Part shown: piece after piece, positions 1-26,236 of the stretch
Numbering within the stretch: position 1 is the stretch's first letter
Layout: the number at the start of each line of letters is the position of its first letter
Assembly: GCA_018857735.1 (NCBI GenBank)
Contig: JABMCL010002055.1
Span: forward strand, 871,001 to 935,000
Source of the DNA: Alviniconcha marisindica
Lineage: Eukaryota; Mollusca; Gastropoda; Provannidae
Length of the DNA: 64,000 bases
Direction: 5' to 3'
The notes under the pieces: generated by a model
Database searches by the model: none
What the model was told of the DNA's origin: nothing
What the model saw: the letters and a program-made list of their open reading frames with translations, nothing else
Translations under genes and position numbers: made by a program

Positions 1-7
1 TGTGTGT

Positions 8-66
<59 letters not shown>

Positions 67-117
67 CACACACACACACATACACACACACACACCTGGG
101 TGGTCAGAGTTGCTGAT

Positions 118-207
<90 letters not shown>

Positions 208-220
208 GCACACACACACA
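8..220. repeat. (AC)n microsatellite
   Basis: Nearly pure AC dinucleotide repeat interrupted at 96..119 by the duplicated exon edge. On the minus strand it is (GT)n directly after P450-paralogue exon 3, so the exon's splice donor is the first unit of the repeat. Confidence 0.95.
96..119 (-). pseudogene. Partial duplicate of the 3' end of P450-paralogue exon 3 with its donor
   Basis: Minus-strand bases 119..96 repeat the last codons of exon 3 (CATCAGCAA then ACCACCCAG) and are again followed by GTGTGTG. The copy is embedded in the (AC)n tract about 100 bp beyond the true exon end, with two or three substitutions. It looks like slippage or unequal exchange that carried the exon edge along with the microsatellite. 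Confidence 0.75.
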
Positions 221-221
221 C

Positions 222-14481
<14,260 letters not shown>

Positions 14482-14660
14482 TTTGCTGTCGTCTGTAGTG
14501 TCGTCTGCTGCAGCACTGCACGGGTAGCCTGCCGCTGTTTGCTTCGGCTGGGACTGCACGCTGGGAGGGCGGCCGATACACTGACGTGTCGAAGAATTAC
14601 TGCGCCAGCTCAGAGAGTTCAGTCAGTCGGGTACCTGAACCCGCCACAGATCCCTGTATA
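14482..14660 (-). promoter_or_regulatory. Presumed promoter and 5' UTR of the P450 paralogue
   Basis: GC-richer than its flanks, directly upstream of the ATG at 14481..14479, whose context AAAATGA has A at -3. No TATA box is evident at a usual distance. The assignment rests on position only. Confidence 0.35.
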
Positions 14661-15177
14661 GCATCCCCGTTTTACACACTGTGGTCCAAAAAAACTTCGT
14701 GATAAAATGTAGGCAAAGATATTTACTCAGTGACAAACGTGCTCGATGATACACTTAAACCGCTGCACCTGACTATTATTACTCGCCTACATGACAATAA
14801 CCTGCCAGAAACTGATAGTGAAAAAAGTCGTCATTATCAGTTTGAAGCAGGTGACCCTCTCCCACGAAACCAGTCCAAAGTCGTAGCTGTCGATCAGCTC
14901 TAGGAACAGAAGTACTGACAGCGCCGCTGCATCAGCGCGGTCGATCTGCCGTGATTTTAATTTTCGTTAATTTTTTTTCAGAACGTTCCAGTTTAGACCT
15001 TAAATCATCAAGTAGTCAAGTTATGATGTTTTCCTTTAAAAATGGCATTAAACTGTTAAGATTTGGGTTAAAATGCTCCTACCCTGGGGGCTAATCAGTG
15101 ACTGCCGGCGCATGAACGGCCCGGCTATTGCCGGCGGCCATTGAATGAGACACTCAGTGGCCGGCCTAGTCAGTCAG

Positions 15178-15207
15178 CCCCCCCCCCCCCCCCCCCCCCC
15201 CCCCCCC
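15178..15207. repeat. 30-bp C homopolymer
   Basis: Uninterrupted C run. Similar long C or G runs occur at 12188..12215, 22521..22547 and in several minisatellite units at 38-39 kb. Confidence 0.9.
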
Positions 15208-15248
15208 AGCATGATACACGTTGTCCAGTTAATTATCATGAAAACAAT

Positions 15249-15478
15249 TCTCGACTGAAGCTCCTCAGAACTGACTCTGTTCGGTCATGCTGGTACTACT
15301 TTCATTAGGACGGCCGAAAGCTCCTCAGAACTGACTCTGTTCGGTCATGCTGGTAACTTTCATTAGGACGGAAAGCTCCTCAGAACTGACTCTGTTCGGT
15401 CATGCTGGTAACTTTCATTAGGACGGAAAGCTCCTCAGAACTGACTCTGTTCGGACATGCTGGTAACTTTCATTCATT
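15249..15478. repeat. Minisatellite, 55-bp unit, 4 copies
   Basis: Unit contains AAAGCTCCTCAGAACTGACT, CTGTTCGG(T/A)CATGCTGGTA and TTTCATTAGGACG. The copies are nearly identical, so the expansion is recent. Confidence 0.9.
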
Positions 15479-15565
15479 AGCGTTGTGCACCACTAACTCA
15501 GGCGGGTCCTAGGCCTGGGGTCGGCTGAAGTGCAGAATCGTGGCTCATGACTCAGTTGTGACTGA

Positions 15566-15825
15566 CTGAGCCGGTTTGGCCTAGCGGTAAGGCGTTAGGC
15601 TGGTAAGTGGAGGCGGGACCTCCGACGACGGGTCGAATCCGCTTCGGCTGTCCTTTCTCTTCAAAAGTAATTGTGGTCTGTGGGCACTGTCTCAGTTGTG
15701 ACTTTGTCCCTCACAGTTAATGAAACATTAAAAATGGCTCTCATTGCTGCCCATGTTAATGCTAGACTGAGTCATTCTGGTGGTGACAGAGTAGCGATAG
15801 GTATATATATATATATAATCTACCT
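15566..15825 (+). mobile_element. tRNA-derived SINE, family B
   Basis: The head has an A-box-like TTTGGCCTAGCGGTAAGG and a B-box-like GGGTCGAATCC. The body has TGGTCTGTGGGCACTG, GTGACTTTGTCC, AATGAAACATTAAAAATGGC and CATTCTGGTGGTGACAGAG, ending at an (AT)n tail. A second copy is at 47127..47337 and a reversed 3' half at 62505..62640. Dead or mobile status cannot be told. Confidence 0.82.
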
Positions 15826-16099
15826 CTCACCCCACCTCCATACCCCCCTTCCTCCCCCTTCTCCCCGTCCCTAACAGGCTAAGCCTTATGGTTACTGTGG
15901 ACGTTAAGCGCCACGTTCACCGCTTACCTTACTTCATGACTCAGCAGTAGCTTTCTGCGTTTCAATTGTGATGCCTGTCAGTATCGTTGGGCGCCTATGA
16001 CTGGCTTAATGATTGCAGCCTCACTCTCCGTGGCCAGTTTATTTATAAATTCTTCTGCAAACGGTTTCATGTGGGTTTTTTTTAATTTTTTTTTTTTTA

Positions 16100-16275
16100 T
16101 AGCTCAGGAGCTGTGTGAGAGTCGAGGGGGCCGTCCTGGGCTGTCCGTCCTAACTTGACGAGCCTTCTGGATTCCGTGGACGTAAAGCTATATTGAACCA
16201 TCCTTCGGCATTGGTCTCAGCTTGTCCCTAATATGTCAACTGACATCTGAGGACTGACATTAAGCATCTCTACCT
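16100..16275. repeat. Dispersed repeat carrying the GTGGACGTAAAG core, long version
   Basis: Second long copy, collinear with 2537..2712, preceded here by a T-rich run. The core CCGTGGACGTAAAGC lies near 16178. Shorter core matches nearby are at 15895 (GTGGACGTTAAGC), 16768 (reverse, TTTTACGTCCATAGAGACC), 17080 (TGTGGACGTAAAGCAAC) and 18112 (reverse, CTTTACGTCCACAGAAG). Confidence 0.75.
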
Positions 16276-16279
16276 AATT

Positions 16280-17814
16280 TCATGTTTTTTTCGGCAGCCA
16301 TGCATCTCAGTGGCAGGTTCTCGGCGGCCGTTGTGATAAATTGAGTCCGTCAACCCCGCGGCCGGGTTTTCCTCAGTCAGGGTCAAAGTCTTCTAGTCTG
16401 GCCTAGGCAACCAACATACTAATGGTCCCCACCACAATCAGATTTTAGGTAACCCCGGCCTCTGCTCTCTGCTTAGTATTGTGGGCCAAAAATTGGGATC
16501 ACGAGTCAGTCTTTGGTTTGTTTGTCGATGTATTCAGTGAGGGTGAAGGTTGACAAATATGTAATAAATACCAAAGGTCAAGTTAAAAAAAAGAAGTTAT
16601 TGCAAGTTAAAAAATAATGCAGATGAAGCCGTCGTTTGGTGAACACGTACGCCGCCGACGGTGGACTTCCATCTGAGTCGCGCCGGTCGTAAGTTACATA
16701 TTTGGTACTGGAGCCCACCATGAACATGCAAAAAGCTGTTACCTCTTCTTCCTTTTCTACAGTGTCGTTTTACGTCCATAGAGACCGTAATGACTGTTAG
16801 GAAATAGTCTCCCCAGGTCCACCCCCTCTTAATCTTTCACACAGATGGCCTGAACTGTAGAATGTGTGGTGAATGTACTTGGCACCACAAAACGTTCCGT
16901 GCGCAATTACACTGACACTTGGCAATAATTATAGACGTATTGTATTGTAGGTGCATACACCCGCAAACACAGACTTTTTATGGCTTCTATACGCGAAGTG
17001 GCATAATGCAAAGGAAGGTCAGAGCTCACCGAGGAGCTGCATGAAAGACAAAATCCCCGTCCTTCATAGTCTGTACGGTCTCTGTGGACGTAAAGCAACA
17101 TCGAAGAAGATGCAAAGCAAAACGAAATTACGCGAACAGTGGCGCATCGTGTTCAGTCTCTTCATTTTCATATGATCCCCGCAATTTTAGTGAAAGGAAA
17201 AGGTAAACTAGTTATTGAACTGAAGGTGTGGTCACAGGAATAAAGACTTCACCTTTATTGAGAGGTCTGGTATTGGACTGGCATAATTCCCTATCATTAT
17301 CTCCGACTATGGGTGTGGTCGACGCACAAGCCGCGCGGCAACTTGATCATAAACACGATCTCATCATTGCTTCTGCAGCCACGTTGAGTCGATTCTAAGT
17401 TATGCGGCCGGGTACCGGTCGGAATTCTCAGTGACGATCCCTAGCATTCCGAGTAATTGTTTTGGCTTTATAATTATTGGCTTTATATTCACCTAACTGA
17501 ATCTCAACGAGCTTCAAACTGAAATTCACTCGTGTCTGCGTATAGTCCTAACTCTTCTACCGCCGACTCCCCACACACTACTCTCAAAGATTATAAATGT
17601 ATCTATAGTCTTTGCTACTCTCTCCCGGCGGGCTCCCGCAGTGGGGTTCTGTGGACGCAGAAATTAAGGTCCCCTCTGTTGAGAACCCAGAGCTGATTAA
17701 TGTTCTCCTTTTGGGGTTTGGAATAGGTCAGAATATAGCCAAGCTTGCTTCGCCAACTGCCAAGAATTTCTTCCGTGTCTAAATTTCTACCTTCCCGGTC
17801 CATTCCCCTTCATT
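16280..17814. other. Intergenic stretch, no gene seen
   Basis: Mixed-composition DNA between the repeat at 16.1 kb and the minisatellite at 17.8 kb. Open frames here are short, lack convincing splice context and contain fragments of the GTGGACGTAAAG repeat. Confidence 0.5.
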
Positions 17815-18056
17815 TTTCCCGCTCCAAATCTTCTACATGCCTTTTAACTGCATTAGTTTTGGCTAGTGCAGCTTCATTTCCCCCCTCTAAATCCTCTACA
17901 TGTCTTTTAACTGCATTAGTTTTGGCTAGTGAGGCTTCATTTCCCCCCTCTAAATCCTCTACATGCCTTTTAACTGCATTAGTTTTGGCTAGTGCAGCTT
18001 CATTTCCCCCCTCTAAATCCTCTACATGTCTGCATTAGTTTTGGCTAGTGAGGCTT
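17815..18056. repeat. Minisatellite, about 63-bp unit, 4 copies
   Basis: Unit contains CTAAATCCTCTACATG(C/T)C, AACTGCATTAGTTTTGGCTA and GCTTCATTTCCCCCC. The last copy is shortened. The frame-open translation (residues SSTCLLTALVLA repeating) is an artefact. Confidence 0.88.
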
Positions 18057-19012
18057 CCCTAGTGGGCCCGCGGAATGAAAATATAGTAGGTCACCCTGCT
18101 TGACCATATTGCTTTACGTCCACAGAAGCGAGGTTGCTTATTAGGGGGGGGGGGGAAGGGACGAAAGAGTGAAGGCTCGACCGCGGATACGCTCGAAAAA
18201 GACCGGAGAGACCGTGGACCGCCGCAAGAACAATGGAAGTGTTAAGGCGGTACGTGTTCCCTCACCATTGCGCAGCGAATAGTGCACTGCGCAATTGCTG
18301 TTTCAACTGCCGTGCTTGGGCAGAGTCACAAAGGCAATGTCCGTTGCACTGCTGTTGAGGAACAACCCGAAGCGAAAGAAGTCCAACTTTCGCAGCCCAG
18401 CTCCACATCCCTGCTCATGATCTCTTCTGGGCTAACTTGAGGGTCCAGCTCCACCTCCCTCCTCTTGATCTCGCCTGGAACCCTGTGGTAATGACGCTGT
18501 GTGTGTGTGTGTGTGTGGACCCTGCTTATAATCATCAAACGATTTAAGCAGGATCCCGTGGTGAGAGCCAACGGAACATAAATAGGTACCAAAACACACG
18601 TTGTTGTTCATTGATACTGAGATGGATGAATGGTTGGTTTTTAACGTTGTGGCAGCAACTTAGACAAACTTGAGAGCTGGTAACATGTGTTTTGTACTGG
18701 TGTAAAGGAATGTAGAATGTGTGATTCGTCCAGAGGTGACCCAGTGCGGTTGACGGGACATTGTAATCCAAGAACTAACTCTCTCCGGGCTCCCCGATCT
18801 CAAGCACGTCCACAATACTTTGTTTTTTAACCCTTTTCCTGCCCCCAAGGACATTATATGACGTCACTGGCTGGCAGAGCTTTTCACACTTACTTATAAT
18901 TATCTGTGATGTCGAATGACATCCTGCTTAATTCCAGTATTTTTGTGCATCGGCCTATGTGGAAAAATGGATCAAGCAGAACATTTCAGTATGGTGTGCT
19001 ATAAGACTCATG

Positions 19013-19735
19013 CATGGCCCATATGCGATAAGACTCTCTTTTGAGACCAGTCTTGTGTGGTATACGATAAGACTCTCTTTTGAGACCAGTCTTGTATGGT
19101 GTGCGATAAGACTCTTTTGAGACCAGTCTTGTATGGTGTGCAATAAGACTCTCTTTTGAGACCAGTCTTGCATGGTGTGCGATAAGACTCTTTTGAGGCC
19201 AGTCTTGCATGGTGTGCAATAAGACTCTCTTTTGAGATCAGTCTTGCGAGGGGTGTAATATTGAAGACTCTCTTTTGAGACGAGTTTTGCGTGGTGTGCG
19301 ATAAGACTCTTTTGAGACCAGTCTTACATGGTGTGCAATAAGACTCTCTTTTGAGACCAGTCTTGCGTGGTGATCAATAAGACTCTCTTTTGAGACCAGT
19401 CTCGCGTGATGTGCAATACTGAAGACTCTCTTTTGAGACCAGTCTTGCGTGGTGTGCGATAAGACTCTCTTTTGAGACCAGTCTTGCATGGTGTGCGATA
19501 AGACTCTCTTTTGAGACCAGTCTTGCATGGTGTGCGATAAGACTCTCTTTTGAGACCAGTCTTGCATGGTGTGCGATAAGACTCTCTTTTGAGACCAGTC
19601 TTGCATGGTGTGCGATAAGACTCTCTTTTGAGACCAGTCTTGCATGGTGTGCGATAAGACTCTCTTTTGAGACCAGTCTTGCATGGTGTGTGATAAGACT
19701 CTCTTTTGAGACCAGTCCTGTGAGGAGCTAGAACC
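19013..19735. repeat. Minisatellite, 36-39 bp hairpin-forming unit, about 18 copies
   Basis: The common unit is GCATGGTGTGCGATAAGACT followed by CTCTTTTGAGACCAGTCTT. AAGACT pairs with AGTCTT and CTC with GAG around a TTTT loop, so each unit can fold into a stem-loop on either strand. Units lacking CTC (36 bp) alternate with full units on the left. The right half is highly homogeneous. I see no promoter boxes or unique spacers. Confidence 0.9.
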
Positions 19736-20189
19736 GGCAGCACAATTTCCCTGGTAGGGAAAAGGTTAAAACACAAAGACGTGTACCAAACACACACAGT
19801 GACCAACAATTTCCGTGCTTTTTTGAGTTATTAACTGGATGCGATCAATTTTGTTCTACAAAGTAATAGGATATGCCCTTGCTGATTAATGTGAAGCAAG
19901 CTATCGATCGTTGTTGGCAGATCCGAAACAGTATCTGGCTGCTTCTTTTTCTTCCGGTATGATGCACCTTTGATGGTGGAATGAATGTACCAGATCAGAT
20001 TATTTTTTTCATGCAGCAATCTCCACCTTTGAATTTTCAGTTCTGAATTATGCTAGTTTTTAACATTTCCATCATACTAAACAAACGCAAAAGCATGTGT
20101 GCATGCATGCTTGTGTGTATGTGTGTGTGTGTGTGTGTGCGTGCACGCGTGTGTGCACTGAATCTTACTTGTTGTCAATATATGTATGT

Positions 20190-20272
20190 TTAAAGAATTT
20201 GTAAGTGCTTAGGGCCAATACTGAGGGGTTAGGCATTCGAAGTACCTATTATTATTATTATTATAACAGTAG
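20190..20272 (+). mobile_element. SINE 3'-tail fragment (TAAGTGCTTAGGGCC / AAGTACCTATTATT type)
   Basis: Shares GTAAGTGCTTAGGGCC and CGAAGTACCTATTATT with the tail of the reversed SINE at 41385..41697, ending in (ATT)n. Only the tail is present. Confidence 0.55.
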
Positions 20273-20859
20273 CAGAACTTACTCAAGATGTGCAGAAGAC
20301 ATGATGTTGGACTGTGTCTCCTTTAAGGTCCACCCCCCATCCCTTCCACCACCCCAATCAGCTGCACTTAATGCACAATGTGGTGTAACATATATTACAC
20401 ACCATATTCCACTTATTAAAAGTTACATACACATTTATCAGTATTTAATGTCAAATTGCACACACACATGTATGTCTCTTTCACACACACACACACACGC
20501 AATGATACATACATATACACCATACACACTTTTGAATACTCTTTCTCCCTCTCCACAAGTTCTGTCTGTCAAGAACTCAGAAAGGATGAACTGCTTTTCT
20601 TAATTATTATAGCATTTACTTTCTTGTTCTTTTTGTTACACTTTAAAAAAACACACAACAGATTTACAATATTAGGAGTGCCAAACCAATTACCTATGTA
20701 TCTCACATAAGAACTTGGCTTTGAGTGAGAAAAAAAAGGCAGCAAAGAAGCATCGCTGAGGTGCCCTAGTGATAGCAAAGGAATAAAACAAATTGTATTT
20801 ATCACTCAATTTCTGGTCCTGTTTGTGACGGTTATTATTTTATTATTATTGGAGTTTTT

Positions 20860-20995
20860 ATACCTTGTATTTTGGCCTCGCACGCCAGGCAAGTGCTACA
20901 GCAGGTGACTCAGTTGGGTCTTTGTTGTTGCCAGTGTGTGACGTCTTTCGAGCGCTAATTAACCCCCTTGCTTGTTGATTCTGCACAAGCGCTCT
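20860..20995. repeat. Dispersed repeat with GAGCGCTAATTAAC core
   Basis: Contains CTTGTATTT, GCCAGG, CAGTTGGGTCTTTG, GTGACGTCTTTCGAGCGCTA and TTGTTGATT. Collinear copies lie at 44185..44305 (plus) and 52945..53190 (minus). I do not know the element class. Confidence 0.65.
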
Positions 20996-21053
20996 GGGCC
21001 TTGTTCTGTTTCACACTGTGTCTAATGAGATGTTTTTTCTCTCTGTGTTTCAG

Positions 21054-21125
21054 ACCAATGCAGGGCTGTCCATGAAGGAGCGACTGGCCTTGCTGCAGTC
21101 AGGCAACAAAAACCCAGCTTTTTAA
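21054..21125 (+). pseudogene. Exon fragment truncated by a SINE insertion
   Basis: A strong acceptor (TTTTTTCTCTCTGTGTTTCAG) precedes an open block reading TNAGLSMKERLALLQSGNK. The frame then reaches NPAF and a TAA stop formed where the reversed SINE's AT-rich tail begins. The coding-like quality is high for its length (23 residues). No upstream plus-strand exons were found, so this is either the SINE-cut remnant of an exon or the last exon of a gene whose other exons I cannot see. The SMKERLALLQ phrase resembles motifs in actin-associated proteins, but I cannot assign it. Confidence 0.4.
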
Positions 21126-21623
21126 TTATTATTATTTATAGCCTTGATATAGTGCTATTCTCTGCTCTCAAGCAGACTCACTGTACGCATGTCGCACGCG
21201 ATTCTGAAGGAGTGACTGTATCCTTTTATAGCGCGCATTATTAACAGCCATGGAAGTGGTGTACTGGTAGCGCTCTTTGGTTGTTGCATGGCTGGTGCCA
21301 CATGAAATGCTGCCGTCTCAGTACAAGTTCTGTATACACCATTCAACCATGAACCAGTGTCCAGTGTCATATCATTCAAAGCCACGTAGATAGGGTGTAT
21401 GTGTGTTTAGCTGTAAACTGCCATCTATGTTTTTGGCAGAATGACTGGAATCTTTTACATGCTACTGCGGTAACATGGGGGTGGAACAGATACCGAAATA
21501 AGAGTCAGCACAGAAAGTTGACCCTGGAGAAGAAAATTCTCCCACCGCTCCTGTCGGGACTCGAACCTGGGACCTTTCGATAACGAGTCTGACCCTCTAA
21601 CCTCCGAGCTATCCCCGCTCCCC
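21126..21623 (-). mobile_element. tRNA-derived SINE, family A, full length
   Basis: On the minus strand it begins GGGGAGCGGGGATAGCTCGG, has a B-box-like CAGGTTCGAGTCCC, then GAGAATTTTCTTCTCCAGGG. A body shared with the copy at 50041..50520 follows (GACTCTTATTTCGGTAT, CATGTTACCGCAGTAGCA, GGCACCAGCCATGC). It ends GAGTCTGCTTGAGAGCAGAG and an (AAT)n tail. Two full copies about 500 bp long make the family boundaries secure. Confidence 0.88.
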
Positions 21624-21639
21624 GGTTGTGAAAACATGA

Positions 21640-23080
21640 CTGAGAGCTGCCATCTTGTGCCCAGCAGTCTGTATCAGTGACATCAGATGCAAGGCTGGTA
21701 TGTGTGGCAAAAGTATCAAATACATGAGCCAACCTTTCAAGTTTTGATCTTTATTGGCTGCACCCTGAATGAAGGAGATCAATACAATGTACAAAACAAA
21801 AATGTACTTCTTTTGTATAAATATTGATAGAACCTGTCAGAACTCAGTGTCAGAATCTTCAACATACTGAAGTTGGACATTTAATGGAAGAATAAAAAGA
21901 GCTACTAAATGACGCATTCGGATGGAAATATTTGCACCTTTCAGGCCAACTTGTGTCTTCAGTTTGGTTCCTCTTGAAGAGAAGGAATCAAATCAAACTG
22001 CAGTATTTTTGCTTGTGACCAAAATCAATGCCAAGCTTTTTATTTTGTATATGTTTTGCCTTCTGTCAACACAAGCTCACTTGTGGCATTACAGCTTGTA
22101 ACCAAAGATACCAGACAATTGTTATGTTTAATTTTTTTTTAAAGTTTTGCTTTCAGTTACCACAAGCTCATTTGTTCAGTTTAAGCACATGGTTGAGTTT
22201 CAACTTCAAGTGCCTGTCAACCAGGGTGCAAGGTTACATACAGCCTCAAAGGTTAAGTACTGCTAGCCAGCATTCTATGACACAGATACTGCTACCTTTC
22301 TCACATTACAACATATAAATGCAAGAGCCAATAATGAGGTAGAGGGCTGGTAAAGACATCTTTGAACAAGGACAGTGGCTGTGAACAGGTCTTCCCACAG
22401 GCAACATTGCCAGCATGGAAATATGGGAAATGTACACGTACAGTGGAAGTAAATTAACCTGGACATCTTGGTCCTATGTATATCTATAGAATAGTGAGTT
22501 AAATACACATACATTACATACCCCCCCCCCCCCCCCCCCCCCCCCCCACAACCTCCCTGCCTGAACATCATACCTTGTAGTCAAAGGTGATATGGTTGAA
22601 TGGGCAAGGGCAGTTGTGTTATAATGTACTTCAAAACTAAATCAATTTACCTCTACTGTTCCAACTCTAAGTCAAATTATGCCCAGTTGGACTTTCAGAT
22701 AAAGAAACAAAGGCAAAAAATGGTGTTGAATGGTTTCACTTTGTCTAGACTTCAAATGTTCAGCTAAATTATGTCCCACCAGACTCCCAGATCCAGGAAA
22801 CAGATTTCCAGATTAATATATAGCATCTGTGGTTGGAAGTTCTGTTACCATGGAATTACATTCACAAGAGGTTTCAAGCAAGTGTCTATAGATTAATATG
22901 ACCCCACTTTACTTCTCCTTGCCTTTAGAAGAAGAAAGCTGAAAACTGTGTCTGGCAGCAACTTGATACTAAGTCCCTAAGCTCCATCCAATGGTGGATG
23001 GATTCAACCAGGCAGGCATAAAAAAATTAAATAAAAAAAAGGAGAACTTTATGAATCCTTTGTGAGATTTTAGGGTCAAT
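21640..23080. other. Intergenic stretch, no gene seen
   Basis: AT-rich DNA with a 27-bp C homopolymer at 22521..22547. Duplicated phrases such as CACAAGCTCA(C/T)TTGT near 22070 and 22165 hint at an old short duplication. Confidence 0.5.
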
Positions 23081-23084
23081 CTAC

Positions 23085-23253
23085 CTGGTGTAAGCTACAG
23101 GAGCAGTAACAGCAGCACTACCATTCCTATCCAACTCAAATGTGTACACACTCAAAGCCTCGCTTTCAGGCACCTTCCCCCATACACTGCCAGAATTGGT
23201 TACGCCACTGAAGATGCACTCTTTACCTCCGCGCAGCTGTCCACCGATGGTGT
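23085..23253 (-). CDS. Orphan exon-like block (unassigned)
   Basis: A 169-nt open block, minus strand, with acceptor CTGTGGGCGCAG and donor CACCAG/GTAGAT. It would encode TIGGQLRGGKECIFSGVTN, SGSVWGKVPESEALSVYTF and ELDRNGSAAVTAPVAYT. Entry phase is 1 and exit phase 2. It lies 3' of CYP20A1's stop, so it is not part of that gene. It is more GC-rich than its flanks. The family is not recognised and no partner exon was found. Confidence 0.3.
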
Positions 23254-23699
23254 CTGCGCCCACAGAAAGGTTTGGGTACTAATCAGCCTGTGCACGTGGA
23301 GGCAACCTAGTGCTGAAGCATAAACATGAGGCACATTTGCCCAAAATAAAAAATGTGTTCCATCTCAATTCAAACGATTTTTAGTTTTTTATTTGTGATG
23401 GCATAATCGAAGTGGGTGGCTAAATAAGAAACACCTGATAATTTGAGTTGTCTGTTACAAACTTACTGCTATTTGAGCACCAACAAAAAACTGTCTGTTA
23501 ACTGACAGTTGTCAGAGACCTATGGCATAACCAGTTAAGGCAGTGGTGGAGGAAGGATGTCGTAAACCAGTGCTTGGAGTTTGATGTGTATGTAACGTTT
23601 CCATGCTTACCAGCTATGACGTAGATGGAGGTATCAATTTTGCCAAGGCAGCAGTAAAACTTTACATCCTACATTCCTCACAGAGGCCTGTTTGGAAAG

Positions 23700-24145
23700 G
23701 AATTGCTCAGTATGTGCACAAGTGTCTTTGAGTTGTACACTGTGGCACTCGCATGCTTGCCAATATGTCTTTGAATTGTACACTGTGGCACTCGCATGCT
23801 TGCCAATGTTCATTCAGGCCGAGGGCCAGAAATCAGGTTTTTCAAAAGGTCTGAGAGAAGCTGGGGGAGGGGAGGGAAAGTATTACCGTTTTCAAAAAGT
23901 CTGAGAGAAGAAAAGACAGAAAAAGGTTGCAACCAAAAACAGGGAAAGTATTACTGTTTTCAAAAAGTCTGAGAGAAGAAAATACAGAAAAAAGTCGACC
24001 AAAAACAGGGAAAGAATTAATGTTTTCAAAAAGTCTGAGAGAAGAAAAGACAGAAAACGGTTGACCAAAAACAGGGAAGTATTACTGTTTTCAAAAAGTC
24101 TGAGAGAAGAAAAGACAGAAAAAGGTTGACCAAAAACAGCTTGTC
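23700..24145. repeat. Two adjacent minisatellites (53-bp x2 and 66-bp x4-5)
   Basis: 23700..23815 holds two copies of GTACACTGTGGCACTCGCAT plus GCTTGCCAAT. 23835..24140 holds units with TTTTCAAAAAGTCTGAGAGA, AGAAAAGACAGAAAA and GACCAAAAACAGGGAAAGTA. The copies differ by only a few bases. Confidence 0.85.
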
Positions 24146-24149
24146 AGTG

Positions 24150-26236
24150 TTTGTTGCATTTCTGAAGGCTTCATCACAGTCTGATCAAAGTTTTGCTGCA
24201 ATTTTGTGATCCAGGTTTTGACGCTTTTGCACGCTAAGGCGTGAGTTTTCAACTTTGTTCATTTTGCATCTGACCAAGGCTCAAGCAGCCATCAGACTCA
24301 AGCCAACTTTGAGTTTTTCCTCTTCTTTTTCCCTCACAATCTGAAAGAGGCAAAGCATGCTCCTACTCCTCTTGTTCGAAGTTTCCACTAGGTACCATGT
24401 TTTCTCCGGAGACAGATCAAAGATGTTTATAAACAGACATTTCCTTTTGTTTTATAGGAACACAACTTGTCAGCCACAGACTGTTTCACTGAAGCACACC
24501 TTTAATTTGTAAGAACACAGTGTGATTCATGAGGTCACACAAAGAAAAGGAAATAGTAAAAAGAACATGGTAAATCACCCAACACCACCAAATGTACATA
24601 AAGGTCAAGACTAGAGCAATCAGGAAAATACAACAAATGGCACAAAAGCAGCATATATATGCTCCTCATTCTCAAGATTGTGGATTGAGTGACAGTCACC
24701 CACTATCCAGAAGACTGATGAGGCTTAGAAAGCGTAGTTTTAGCTAAATACTGTCAATCACCTATCTACATGACTAGGTTATTACAATATACAATAATAC
24801 TTCATTAATCCTTAAGAAGAAAATTCAGTTGTCTGCCTTTGACAAACAATAAACAAGTAAATAAAATTAATTTATATATTTATTTTTTATAAAGTAAATA
24901 CTTACACAGTTCCCCTCACTTGATTGGAACAAAAACTCAATAAAATCAAGTAAACGCATGTTGAACACATGAAGCTACAAGCTCATTTACAGCTGAGACT
25001 TGAAGATGCTGCGGCATACCCACAATAAGGATATGACTTGGCTGATTTTATTTTATTTTTATGAGTGGAAATTTTTCTTTCTTTCAGAACAAACACAAAC
25101 ATCTGGACAAATAATGAATCCTTTTATCAGAGCACTTTCACACAGAAAACAACATCAGAAATAATACCGTCTGCAGATACCTAATCATGATTGCAGTCTT
25201 ACAGGAACGGCAGTCAGCTGCATTCAGTTTTTTTCATTCATTGCCTTTCTTTCAATTCCGCACCTCCCTCCACCCCCCATTCAAACACATATAGTCAACA
25301 ATGAAACGGTCATCAGATCTTACTGAACTACCCCTCATTCAGCACCGCACATAAACGAAACAAACTTGCATCCTGTGCTTAAATGAAAGTTTGAGACCTG
25401 TCAACATAGACATACTTAGCATTGTACTACAACTACCAGTGTGACAAACAAAAGGTGGTATCTATCGCACACTATTACAATCAGTAATAAACCACCGGTG
25501 GTAAAGTCATCTTGTTACTGCTGTCAGCATTCTACCTGAGGTTGATGTGAAAGACCTATGGCTGATCCAACAGCACCTGTCAACACTTCACAGTTTTGTC
25601 ATGTGATGACTCTTAACTACTGATTGCTGCTCATGGAACTGTGAAGGCCACAGCAATTAAAAAAATATATAAAAAAATGGGGGGGGGGGGGAACAATCCC
25701 ATACCTAACAGAACCACCTATAACTAAGATCAGCTCTGCTGATATAAAAACCTTTGCTCAAATGGAAAACCTGAGGAGGAACACACACACTACCAAAACG
25801 ACTAATTGCCCATTTAATTTACAAAATTAATTGCTCAGTCAATGTTTTATAAGTAAAACATGCTTATAAAACAGACAAAAAACAAACTAACCCAAAACAT
25901 GCTTTTCCTTACTTTCACTTCCTGTAACTTTGAAAAAGAGTGAGGATCACTACTGAAGCCAGTATAAAACATATGATGACTGATAGTGGTTATCATCATG
26001 GACTTTGAAAAATCCCACATAAACAGCATTTGATGAAAAGCTGACATAAGTTTGATGCTATGGCAGGAAATGACAGTCACTTTATCCCCACTGAAATAGG
26101 CACAACACATCACGTTCATTATTACGAACAAACGTGGTATGTAACAATCTTACAAAGTTTGAACGTGACAGAATAAGAATTTGTGAAGGAAGGTGACTTT
26201 CAGTTTCATCATTCTGAAGCTCCTGTGACCTTGAAA
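24150..26236. other. 3' flank of CYP20A1, no further gene seen
   Basis: AT-rich DNA with no convincing exon on either strand. TTTATT at 26237..26242 (AATAAA on the minus strand) lies about 590 nt after the CYP20A1 stop and is a reasonable polyadenylation signal. The true 3' end is unproven. Confidence 0.4.

Noticed and set aside
19013..19735. CRISPR-like array
   Set aside because: Units are contiguous without unique spacers, and the genome is eukaryotic. It is a minisatellite.
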